NCBI GenBank assembly: GCA_004352715.1
Contig: SCFE01000072.1
Location: 1,420,874-1,469,549 of the forward strand
Direction of reading: 5' to 3'
Length of the DNA: 48,676 bases
DNA from: Hofstenia miamia
Taxonomy: Eukaryota; Xenacoelomorpha; Acoela
Part shown: positions 21,164 to 32,146 of the stretch, in pieces
Position numbering within the stretch: position 1 is the first letter of the stretch
How the letters are laid out: every line of letters starts with the position of its first letter
Translations under genes and position numbers: made by a program
The notes under the pieces: generated by a model
The model's input: the letters and a program-made list of their open reading frames with translations, nothing else
The model's database searches: none
What the model was told of the DNA's origin: nothing

Positions 21164-23790
21164 TTGATAGCCCCCTTGACCTCTTCTACAGCAACTTCTA
21201 CTGTTAGATCACAGAAGAGTGAAGAGAGAAGAAGAAAAATCTCCAGAGTTGGTGATGAGACCCTTCACCCATATTACATTGCCACAAGGAAAGCCACACC
21301 CATAATACGTGACAACATCTTCAATGAGATGAAAGACCAGTTTCGTCGCACATACAGTGGCCACAAAATGAATTGCTCTATAGCCATTGTTCCATTCGTC
21401 ATAGATGCTTCCCATCACCCTAAAGTTAATACCTCAGATACGACTCAAGAATGATGGAAAGCCTCAGTCGCCTGTACTGGTGTAGTACAGTTCACACCTT
21501 CTTTGATGATGACTTTAATATCTACAACTTGTGCGAGTTTTTAAATAGCGGCAAAATCATTGACAGCTTTGAGTGCATCAATATTGACTTTCAGAATCTT
21601 TTATTTATCTATTTTTTGCAAATAAACGAGATACAGATGGACAATATAATGGAACAGATCGAGATAGCATACCGCATAGTGAAGGTCAAGGGTATACGCC
21701 TCATAATGATAGTCAGAGGTGAGCATGAGTCTACAGTACCAGAGCCCATAGAAAACTTACACTTTTGCATGGAAAACTTTCTGATATTATCTAAGGACGA
21801 CTATCTTCCTATCTCATCACACACCACAAGCCATCTCCCCATAACTAGGCTCATATATAATACTGTGTCAGTGTGTCAGCAGATACCATCACATCGTCTA
21901 GCCATCAATCAGAAGTTGATTATTGATGTCATTCTTCAGTCACAAACCTTAGAGGTGAAGAACCCCAACACTCCATCACTACTTACAATAACCAACATGC
22001 ATGTAAGTTTCACGTTTGCACAGAGCATGCAACTGTTGCATGAAATTCAAATGATATGGTCCAACATTAAAGCAGATTTCAACCCTGAGTACTACTGGCC
22101 CCACCTTGATATAATGAGTCCATCACAAAATTGCCACTCGTCAGTGGAACAAACTCTCAGAGACATCAAAGTCTCGTATAATACACAGGATAAGAAGAAC
22201 TTTAAAGACTGCTTGTTTGCTGAGAAAAATCTACCGGATATTTACGACCAAGGAGCCATCTGGATTCTCACCATTTACCTGACAAAGGAACCACATTTGC
22301 AAATACCCATGACACATGAAAAGAGGACATCCCTCACAAAGACAACCATACATGAGCTGGCTGTGTGTCCACTAACATGGAAAGTGAAGAATTGGTTGCT
22401 ATATAAATGCAGTCCTCCCTCCCCTGGCAAAACGAAAAGGCCCATGGACAAATTCGAAAAATATTATGCCCAACTGGTGGGGGCGAATAGTGTCGCAGGC
22501 AAGACGTCGATTATGTTAACCAGCAATTGACTTGGTATTTGTCTGTTGGACATAAATATTTTTTCTGACACAGTTAAAAATATATGTGGGGCACAAAAGC
22601 CAAAACTAAATTCGCGATTTTTCATTCAGATAACGCTCCCATGAGCACTAGACGCTTCATAGAAAGATTGCCAGGTTCAACACACCAATTTCTGGATCAA
22701 ATCATCAAGCATGGCATCCATGGTAAGACTGAGGCTCTGTTCTGCTTGCAGCAGATGAAATATCCAGAATGTGGTTATGGCCAATTTATCAAGTCAGCTA
22801 GGCACGTAAGCAAAGAGGACAAGATCATTCCCATTACCATTTTTGATCAGGTAATGCAGACACCAGAACAATTCTGTAGGGAGGAGGAACTATTGGCATC
22901 CTCATTTTTTGTGCATCCCACAGCCTACTATTGAAACGCCTTTGATACAACCTAAATGGAAAGTCAGAAAACCAAAAAAGAAGGTCGCTGCTCCCTTATC
23001 CAACAAGGTTAATTTCATGAATAGCAAACAGGAAGCACTCAAAGCCAGCTGAACGGGTGAGTGTAAAGTTGTCAGGGAAAAACTCATCACGGGAGGGAAT
23101 CCTGAATGCGTCTTTATTGACAGCAAGCTTACCATAACAGATATTTTTACACGTGGATTACCTGTACATATGCAACTGCAAGCGATACCAGCCAAAATCG
23201 CCACACTACAGCCTTGTGTGCTGATTCTTTTCCAAGCAGCTGGTGATTTGATGTGGGTTAACAATGTTGAAACCATCACTCAGTATTATGATGTCACAAA
23301 AAAGATAGAGATCATCACAATGATAAGAGCTGATGTTTCAGATCCAGAGCAGATGACACTCAGTCAAGTTCAGGAATACTGTTCACTGTTTATCAATCAT
23401 GCAACCATGATGGGGTCCTTGCGACAGGTTTTTATACACTTTTACCCAGATACTGAGATTAGTGCAGAAGACACACACACATCGGACACTGATGCGATGA
23501 TGGCACTGATGATCGCCCTAAAGAGTCTTTGACTGTACTAACAATTTTACGATACTTTTACAAGACGGTTAAATAATCTAAGAAGGAATTGTCCTGTCAG
23601 TGACTGGATGCCAATGATGAAATTTCTATGATTAAAAGATGAAGTAGTCACCCAATGAGAAGTACTCATGTAGATTACACAAGAGCCCCAATATGCTGAA
23701 GTCCAAATGTGGGATAGTGAATTAGCCACAAAGATGATAATGGCTACTCAAAATGTCGTCTCTGGGCTTGCCCTTCAACTGTTATCCGAA
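21164..23790 (+). pseudogene. ORF3 of copy 2, the longest version in the window
   Basis: About 2.6 kb, decayed but collinear. Blocks in order: STATSTVRSQK and RKATPIIRDNIF (21180-21320); a frameshift at 21450; YWCSTVHTFFDDDFNIYNL; KVKGIRLIMIVRGEHES (near 21690); an Ile/Leu-rich middle (to 22300); CSPPSPGKTKRPMDKFEKYY (near 22420); a shift to MWGTKAKTKF (22584); YPECGYGQFIKS (near 22760); GGNPECVFIDSKLTITDIF (near 23100); QPCVLILFQAAGDLMWVN (near 23210); AEDTHTSDTDAMM (near 23465). TGA at 23530, 23629 and 23656 interrupt homology that runs to LALQLLSEN before the polypurine tract. No membrane segment, zinc finger or protease motif. The alternating strand-helix pattern with hydrophobic strands is compatible with Rossmann-like folds, but that is inference. 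Confidence 0.75.
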
Positions 23791-23799
23791 AATTAATTT

Positions 23800-23814
23800 G
23801 AGCAGGGGGGGGAG
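23800..23814 (+). other. Polypurine tract, copy 2
   Basis: GAGCAGGGGGGGGAG lies directly before the LTR start TGTAGAGTCG, in the same position as in copy 1. Confidence 0.75.
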
Positions 23815-24743
23815 TGTAGAGTCGCTCAGGGACTTTTTTGACTTTAATTTCTATGACTTACTTTGTATTTTTACGTCACCAGGACGTCAATATTTATTTT
23901 GATCTCAGGTTGCTATTGTTAATTTGATGTCCCCTTGTTGGTGCTTATTATTATTGCTCAAATTGAATTTACAAGGGAAAAGATAATCAATCATGTTTAA
24001 ACTACATAGACATCTGATGATTTTGTAAACAAAGGCAGGTAATGACTAAACTTTTGTATAAAACCTGTGAGAACTGTAGTGAATGCTTAATAGATTTTAT
24101 CTACTCTCAACTGCTGTCTTTACCTTTGTATTTTTATTTATATCATATCTTTATGAAAACTATTGCTTAAGATCAGCAACAATTCAGGAGTGCTTTCACT
24201 AGCACGGGGTGACAAGTTGCTTCTGGAGGTCTTTTGATTATCCAGTCTGAATTGTTGACCCATTAAGTTACATATACAGTTATGTATAGGGAAATAATAA
24301 ACCTTTCATTTGTAATTCAACACATACATGCAATTATACAACCTAACACTGTGATGATACCATGCCATTGGCGAACATGAATATCTGGCAATTACAGATT
24401 ATTTAATAGTGAGCTGAGAAATAACAATGAAAATGAGATTCTGTATTCTTTGATGTGAGATAGAAATTAAAAAGTGAGACAAATAGGGTAGCACCAGTCA
24501 ATAGGTTAAGCACTTTACTTCTGGATGCTCTGCTTCAGCTGGAAGCCATATGAATTGGTCATCTTGGATTTTACCTAAAGTAGTTTTGTTACTTGGATGA
24601 ATTACCAATGTTACATCTATAAGTTATAAGTTCTATGTTACCCTGTTTCTCGGAATCATGGCTGTACTGTAAATGCTATTTAAACCTTCTGCAGAGTCAA
24701 TTAAGTTTCTAGTCAAGCTACCCTACCAGCCCATGATTCTACA
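23815..24743 (+). mobile_element. 3' LTR, family A, copy 2 (929 bp)
   Basis: Runs from TGTAGAGTCGCTC to CATGATTCTACA and is closely similar to 13269-14194 along its whole length. The TATA-like GTATAAAACC near 24055 and the internal motif ATCAGCAACAATTCAGG near 24170 are kept. It abuts LINE reverse transcriptase sequence on the right. Confidence 0.9.
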
Positions 24744-25290
24744 GCATCTGTGGTTCCAAATTTTTCTCTAAAGCCAAATTGATTATTTGCAATTATCTCT
24801 AATTCACTTAGATAGTTATTTATTTGCATTAGAGTTTTTAAAAGATCTTGCTATGGGATTTGTTCTGTAATTTTTACAATTGGTACAATCTGCTTTATTT
24901 AGTAAAAGCTTTATATCAGATTTTTAATATTTGATGAAATTTTGATGCATGTATTGCAAAATTGCAAGTAAATAGTGTATATTGTAAAAATTATTTAATA
25001 TATTATTTGATTATATATATTGAAATTCCACTGCTATTAGTGCATGTATTTCTATCAAGACTTGCTACTACTTTAATTAGTTCATATTTATTATAATTAA
25101 AACTGAATTTTGATTTTAGTTAATCAATTCTATTTACATAGTCTAAATTGGCACACATAAAAGTACCTAAATACTTAAATGATCTATTCATGTGATTGGC
25201 AATCTCTTTATTACTTGTAATCTTTTCATTGACAAATATGATTTCCTGTATTGAACTTGTTAGTGCTTTTTTCTTATTTAAGAGTTTATT
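24744..25290 (-). pseudogene. CR1/L2-like LINE reverse transcriptase fragment
   Basis: The minus strand reads ELEIIANNQFGFREKFGTTDA at about 24808-24746, a classical non-LTR RT motif (NQFGFR followed by TTDA). Upstream on that strand are NCKNYRTNPIARSFKNS remnants of the NYRPISLL block. The fragment is cut at the LTR-A end (24743). It has the same orientation as the endonuclease at 28690-29110 and may be the same LINE, split by element F. Towards 25290 no motif is clear. Confidence 0.75.
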
Positions 25291-25299
25291 TTTTTATTG

Positions 25300-26740
25300 T
25301 TTTAGGTTCTCTTGCTAAGTATAGTGGAAATTTTGGTGCTGCTGCTTCTTGGTTTACTAATTTTTCTCTCATGGAAATTTTGAACATCTGTATCTATTCA
25401 CCAAAAGTTTGTGAATAGTTGTATAATCTACCCTCAAATTTCATCACTACTGCTTTGCATGAGCTTATTTCATCAGTTTAATTTTCAACTAATATAGATT
25501 CCTGAAACATATTCTGTTTTTTCTTTTGATTCCTTGACTTGTTTCATTTGTTGTGATACAGCTTTGGCTATTCTCTCAATGAATTTATTCAGTTTTTTGG
25601 TTTGTCTTTTTCAATATGTTCACTATGACTTAATTTTGACTCATTCTGTATTTCTGTTTTTCCTTGTATTATTACATTGATGTCTTGTAGTGCTCAGTGA
25701 TTTTTCCTGTTTGCTGTTTGTCTTTCCTCATTAAGCATTATTAATCTCAGCTTGTCTCATAATGTGTTGAATTTGATTTGTTTCAAACATTAGAACTCAG
25801 TAATGTTGGTAAAAATTTCTTGCTAAGAATAGTGGGAATCTTGCTGCCAATGCTTATTGATTTACTCTTCTTTCTTTTATGGATATTTCAAACATCTGTA
25901 TACATTCACCAAACATTGGTGAGTAATTGTCTATTCTGCCTGTAAACTTTGCAGGGGCTTATTTTGTCTGTTATATTTTCAGCTAATATTGATCCCTAAA
26001 ATATATAATCATTTTTTTTCTTCTGATTCCTTATCTTGTCTCATTTGCTGTGTATAGCTTTAACTAATTTTTCAATGAGTTTTTCCTCTGTTTTGTCCCT
26101 TTTTTGATATATTTGTTGTTTTTTGCATTTTTAATGTTCTGTGTTTCTTGTATTACCACTTCCATTTCTTGCCATTTGTGGTGATCTTTCTTGTTTGCTG
26201 TTTTCCCAGTCTTGTTGGGCACTATTAGTATCAACTCATCTTGTAATTTGCCAATTTCCATTTGTTTGTTTTCATCCTTTTCTCTTAACTTCATATTCCT
26301 TTCCTGTAAGTCATTAATCATTCTGTGCCATCCTTGCTTTTTTGTGTCAATGTCCCTATTTGTTGTTGAAAAAAATCTTTTTTTCATTGAGTTGCATGCT
26401 TGTGTCTTCTCACATGTCCTCAATCCACCTTTGTTTCTCAGCATTATCTAACTCTAATTCAGACATTGTTTCCAATATTTGTTGCATTTGTTTTTGGATT
26501 TCTGATAATAAATTTTGGCCTCATGGTAGAGATCATTTGGAAAAAAAGGTTGGGGAATTTTCACTCTTTGATAACAACTGTGTTTCTGGGTTTTAGGAGG
26601 GGGGTTGAACTGTTGCTTGTGGAGTCTTTTGGCTTTTTGATTTAGGCTTATTTTCATTGGGTAGTGTTTTGGTTTATTAATCATTTTGATAACTACTATA
26701 ACTTTTTGTGTGTGGTTGCAATTCACTACTAAGATCACCT
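25300..26740 (-). pseudogene. gag of LTR element F, coiled-coil type with internal tandem duplication
   Basis: The minus frame 26444-26064 is a Lys/Glu/Gln-rich coiled coil (for example NDLQERNMKLREKDENKQME). The capsid-like block NYSPMFGECIQMFEISIKER followed by ARFPLFLARNFYQHY lies at about 25935-25800. A second, diverged copy of coiled coil plus capsid block (NYSQTFGE, IQMFKISMREKLVNQE, FPLYLARE) occupies about 25790-25310. The same capsid motif occurs in + strand fragments at 36030 (GRFPLFLEATAYQQ) and 38940 (ARFPLYLSGTAYQH). Position just after a PBS and LTR supports gag. Assignment to gag is inference from position and composition. Confidence 0.6.
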
Positions 26741-26821
26741 TGAAAAAAAAATTTCTGAGAAGAAATCACTATCTTTTCTAATACTTTCTTTTTGAACTCT
26801 TGAATCCATGCAACAAATGAG

Positions 26822-26836
26822 CTGTCATGGTTGCCA
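26822..26836 (-). other. Primer-binding site of element F
   Basis: On the minus strand TGGCAACCATGACAG follows directly on an LTR end GGGATTCTGCA, and gag starts about 100 bp downstream. It shares TGG and TGACAGC with the site at 18395. Confidence 0.55.
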
Positions 26837-27960
26837 TGCAGAATCCCAAATGTAATTAGAAATTTCTACTACTTTTCTTAGATAAAAGACAATTTCTCTG
26901 ATTTGTGAGATTCCAACTAACAGTTCAGAAATATAATTTATTAGATCAGCTTATACAATGCTGATAGATATACACTGTTATGTAATCAAATATCAATCTC
27001 CTATTTAGATCAGTGAAGAGTAACTACATTTACTTTGCAATTGCCTATGACTCACAAATCCTTTCAGTGAAAATGGTTTAGGTTGTGAAGTGTAATGCTG
27101 CCCAGCATTGCTAACCATTATGGGATATGTGCAATGATTGCTCTCATTATAACTCATTAAATAGAAATAAACACAATGTTGCTGCTTTAGCTTTTTATTT
27201 GCCTTATATATAAATAACACTACATTTATAATAGTACATGTCCTCCAGTACATGTGAGCAATCACTGTTGACTGTAGAAATTTGTTCATCAATTGTCCAT
27301 ATGTCTTTACTAAGTACCATAGATAATGCTGTTTGTGTAGCTTCTATTATGTTTAATAGATTTTATTTCACATAATAAATGACACAAATTTGGATCTAAC
27401 ATAAAAGGGGTTAGCCTATGGTCATCTGTCCAGCTGTTTAATGACACTAACTATAGAACAAGAATTGAATTGGTAGGAAATCCAAATTGAATAAAATCCC
27501 TATCCATAGACCTAATTTAAAAGCATACTTTCTTAAACAGGGCAGAATGATTGCAGAAGCTTAGTTGATGTTTTCTGAATGAAGACTGTCAGATGAAGGC
27601 TAATAATTGCACTGCAGGCTTCACTGAGTGCTAATTTTGTGTGTTGATTTTTAGCTTCCCATTTTCATAATAGAATAAAACCCAATACAACATAAAGATA
27701 AATCTAAATGATTTAATTTGTCAACTTTCTCCTTTGTTTAAAGCATATTTATATTACACTTTATAGACTGAACATTTACCTGTTTTTAGTTGATAAATAT
27801 TTCTGTCATTGAACTTTCATCTGATATTTCTCACACAACATGTTATTAGTTAGCTTACACATTTTCAGTTGCTCCCCTTTGCCAAATTCTTTTGTCAACA
27901 AATATTCTTTCCATAATTAATTTGCTTAGTTGCAACAAAAGATAAATAATTAACACAATA
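26837..27960 (-). mobile_element. 5' LTR of element F (family C-like), degraded
   Basis: The minus-strand end GGATTCTGCA (26837) resembles the LTR-C end AGATTCTGCA at 37422. Inside, 27480-27520 (TCCCTATCCATAGACCTAAT) and 27645-27720 align with 38325-38350 and 38480-38560 of LTR-C in the same orientation. The start on the minus strand, near 27960, is not sharp. Small frames within it look like chance. Confidence 0.5.
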
Positions 27961-27999
27961 GCTTAATCAAAAAAAAATAATCACTGAAACTAATGCCTC

Positions 28000-29110
28000 T
28001 CCTGTGTTTTTCTTTGAGTAATCTTAATTTTGAATATTTTATTGTTAATCTTTGAATAATTTTGTATATTGACTTTCAAATTATCTTCAGATACTGCTAA
28101 CTAATCCTTTAATATATCTTTTGAAATTAATCAACATATTCAGTACCTTTAAAAGTTCTTGTCCTAGTCTTTAGAAATTTGACTTTATATGGGTACATCT
28201 ATTTAGACATTTGTTTATTTCATTGATTATGAAAGTGAACATTGTATCAGAATCATTTAGTGTATAGATGTAATTCCATGTAACATTTTGGAAATGATCA
28301 ATGAACTGTTGTATGTTAAAATCAGCATAACTATGAGGGTAAATTTTCTTGCAAGTACTTTTATAGTATGTATTTGATTAGTTACATACATCAAAATTTA
28401 TGAGTTAAATATATATGTTAAAAAATTTATTAATTCTCAATGTTAATAGATAATTGATTAAAGACCCTGCAACTGTGGGCGTAGAACTACTTAATAATTT
28501 TAAATTCAGTTCATTACACAATTGATCAATCAGCTTTGCTTCATTTTTCAAAACTAATTAATATTATCACCTAATAAGTAATGCTTTTTCTTATTTGCAT
28601 TTTATACCCAAAAGTTTTTCAGTTCAATAAACTCTCTAGAATATAATTTGTTTGGACAAATGCTTCAAATTACTAATTCAGATGTTTTATTTTGCTTTAC
28701 ACCTTTAAGCTCTACAGAGAGAATTTTTTATACATTGCTTCTAATTATTCCTGTCTGATAGGATTGATAAATTTTGGAACTAAAAGTGTGACTCCACTTC
28801 CTCATGATCATTTAATTTTATTAAAAATAGTGTATTTACTTTTGTTAAAATTATATATTTCTGAAGAGTTTTTCTCAAGCCATGTCTCAGTATAGGCTTA
28901 GATAGTGTTTTCATCTATAGTTTCAAAAATTTCATTGATATTATGCTGTTGGAGAGCAAAACTTTTTGTGTTTAAATATACTATTTTAATATTGTTTGGA
29001 AAATTTCTTACTAGTGATTTCATTTGACTACTATCAAAAAACTTAAGGCCTGGATTTAAATCAACATCTCCTGATTGGATTGATAATAATATTAATGAAC
29101 ATTCTATAGT
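28000..29110 (-). pseudogene. CR1/L2-like LINE endonuclease with 2A-like motif
   Basis: Minus strand: SIQSGDVDLNPGLKFF (29085-29035), then NNIKIVYLNTKSFALQQHNI, AYTETWLEKNSSEIYNFNKS (near 28905-28850), YTIFNKIK and SGVTLLVPKFINPIRQ (near 28760). This is the start of an apurinic-type LINE endonuclease: SGD..NPG, LN.KS, TETWL and the GGV-type block in the expected order. Downstream (to 28000) only scattered homology remains, including YKVKFLKTRTRTFKG near 28150 of the endonuclease-RT linker. RT of the same type lies at 24744-25290. Stops interrupt it; inactive. Confidence 0.75.
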
Positions 29111-30170
29111 GAAAAAAACATTTTAAGCAAAACAATTGAATAATAATATGCATTAAATAAAAGTATAAAAATCTTACACTCTTTGATATCTCCTTTTTTG
29201 ACTTTGTTTTATTCTTGAGAATACCATATTTGTTTTATTAAATTTTTGGTCATTGAATTACATCACTGTATGTGTGTTCTTGCAAATGTATTTTGTCATC
29301 TTTAGGTATTTCATGTCTTACATAGTAAGAATCTTTTTGGTAGTGTTTGTCTTTAAAATTGGAGACAAGCTTCTTTGAGCTTATATCTTCATTACAACCA
29401 AAGAATACTTTAAATCTTACAAGCAATTTATCTAGTCTTTTATTTTACAGGTGTAAATTATCAGTTGACAATAAATTCCCAACTATTTGAAAATTGCTTC
29501 TATTCTACAGTTCTATTTAAATTTGCAATTTCCTCCATAATTTTGTTAAATCTATTCATTATGATTAAGTTTTCCATTAACTAATATTGGGTTAATTCTG
29601 AAAGAATAATTTGCTTTGGTTACAACTTTGTTTTAGATATGTAGATAAAGATATCATTTGAAAATTTGTTTTCATTAACATAATTTACAACAGCTTTTAC
29701 ATATTTTTGCCACTATAAAAATGGAAAACACATTTTTCATTTTTTATGATATTTTTGCTATGAATGTGTTTTTTAGAATTGAATTTCCAATTGAATTCAT
29801 AGTGGTACTTGCAGGAATCTGCTTTACAATACTTCTCTTAAGTGAAGAAAGATTATATATATTTTCAGTATGATTTCCATTTTTCTTTATAGTTGTTGTT
29901 ATTGTGAATGTTGAGAATCATCAATCTCATTAGATCCAGTGGTTTGCAAAGTTGAGTTTAGCTCTTGATTATTCAAATTTCTTAAAACATTGTTGATTGC
30001 CTTTTGCATAGTAATAGAAGTGCCTCTTCCAATAAATTTTTGTATAATTTTTGGAAAATTGCATGTAGGGATTTTGCATTTAGTTGATATGAAATCATCT
30101 GCATCTTTTCATTTTCTATTTCAATACATAGTTCATTTCTTATCTTTGTTGAGGGAGCACCTGACATGAA
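29111..30170 (-). pseudogene. Probable upstream (ORF1) part of the CR1/L2-like LINE
   Basis: Upstream of the endonuclease on the minus strand there are short protein-like stretches, for example NKRLDKLLVRFKVFFGCNED, KDKHYQKDSYYVRHEIPKDD (29400-29270) and SGAPSTKIRNELCIEIENEK (30165-30100). Position suggests ORF1 of the LINE. A phrase resembling the esterase domain of some L2/CR1 ORF1 proteins may be present but is too degraded to claim. Could also be unrelated sequence. Confidence 0.35.
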
Positions 30171-31808
30171 AGCATCATAAATTTGCTTTGTAAAATTTTT
30201 AGAAATAATTATTAAAAAATTTTTTTATATTTAATGAAAATATAACTTAGCTATATATCTACTTATTTTCAAAGTGTCAGTTTGAGAAATTATCAATAAA
30301 TAATTGCAGTGGCACATTCATATAGAAGTTACTATCCAATATTAAGGATCTCTATAAAGCTAATGAGATTACATACAATGTAATCTGATAACACTTTTCT
30401 AGAGTAAATTTTGATTTAAATGTGATTGCAATTACTCCAAAATTAATATTTTGAATATTTCATTAGCAATTATGGACTGTCCTTCCTTAGCACAATGTAG
30501 AATTAAGGCTAAAAAAACCCTAACTTCACAGAAACCCTTAATTAAACATAATTTTTATTAGAAACAAATTTATTATTACTAAATTTAATGTTGAATCAAA
30601 ATTATTGTGGTTGAGGCATGTAATCAATCTGAAAAAGACTAAATTTACATTTTTAAGCAATATTTCATATATTTTATTGTAAAAAATTCAAGGCACTATT
30701 TGACAATTCACTACATCTCTGTTCAACAATTTACTAATTCAATACATACATGCTGAAATCAACAAAACTTCAATTTGATGATATGCTATGCTTAGCTTAT
30801 AAGTAAGTATGCTTGATTTACATTTGAAGAAATGATGTTGGATGCATTCATATATCTTAGGAATTAAATACAAAATTTTGGATTTTTGTGTTCAAAGTAA
30901 TACTTATACAAATAATGCATATCTTACATTTTTTTACAGGAAGCCATAAAGTTTTCCCCATTTTAAACAGTAATCAGGTTTGTAGTTTAAACTAATAATT
31001 GATTTTTATCTACATAATTCACTTGTTTCTATTAAACCAACTGTTCTATTTTGTTTGGGTTTTATTATTTAAGTTATATAAGCTGTAATGCATGCTGAGC
31101 AATTTTAAAGCAAGTGCTTTTTAAAATTAGAGTCAGAATTTATGTATATTTTTTGAGAGGTGATTATTGCATTTTAAATTTTTTGAAGTAATCTTAAGTT
31201 ACACTTATTAAATTTTATGTTTTGCATATTTTGATAAAATGTTTTCAGAATATCAATTGCTATCTCCCATAAATTTTTTTCTGATAAGCTTTGAATTTAG
31301 AAGCCACAGATCAGCTTCTCCTAATCTAATTCAATTTGTAAACAATGTGGTTCAATTTTTAATCAAAGCTACATATATATGTAAGATGAGATTCTAATAA
31401 ATGATAAAATTCAATAGTCTCATTAATATGAAAATTTACTTTTGTTGCTATTTGAAAAAAATGTGTACTTCACATAGAAAGTATTCTACTACTCACTTGT
31501 TGTTAATTTATAAAATTTTTTTGTAATATTAGTCAAAATAATATTATTGATAAGGAAGTTTTTCCTAGATTAACTGTCATAAGTAAAAAAATCACAAGAA
31601 GCAGAAAAAAATGTTAGAACGATATTTGCAAATTAACCATTTTCAAAATCTTTAGAATAATGTTGCTCAATAAATATGCCTATTCAATTTCAAAATTGGT
31701 TTATTATGCTTGTAAATCACTCAGTGTTTTGTGAAATATACATTGATGGAAAATTAGGGTTTTCAAAATTTAAAATTATTCATAAAATCAATTCATAAAA
31801 CAACCTAC
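30171..31808. other. AT-rich DNA downstream of channel exons
   Basis: No exon of the expected transmembrane segments 2-4 of the channel could be found on the minus strand. There are poly-A/T tracts and AT-rich words, and no LTR or LINE motif. It is probably intron or decayed intergenic DNA. Confidence 0.4.
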
Positions 31809-32093
31809 TATAAATAACTATGGTTGGGTAGATGAGAACACGTAAGAAAAAATCTGGAACTCTTTTAATTCGAATTTTGTAGTTGTGATGATCTTGATTT
31901 TCAATAATTACAGCTTCAATCACAACAGGCTTGATTAACTCCCATTGATCATGCTTAACATAATAACTAAGCATCATTTGAAACTCCCCACCAGTTATAT
32001 CAGTTGCATATTTCATTCTGTAAAATCCAATTTCAGAAAGTGACTGTTTTAATCTAAAATGCATTGGAAATGTAGCAGTATTCTCTATGAAAA

Positions 32094-32146
<53 letters not shown>

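Larger units (their letters stand above)
19447..24743 (+). mobile_element. Gypsy-type LTR retrotransposon, copy 2 (family A)
   Basis: It starts inside pol at the gap edge and contains integrase, linker, GC-rich block, the longest ORF3 in the window, polypurine tract and 3' LTR. It is very similar to copy 1 throughout, but the ORF3 centre is present. Stops and frameshifts break pol and ORF3, so it is not autonomous as it stands. Confidence 0.9.

Noticed and set aside
21451-22530. ORF3 as a retroviral-type envelope gene
   Set aside because: An env gene would show a signal peptide, a furin-like site and a C-terminal membrane anchor. None is visible in any of the five copies.
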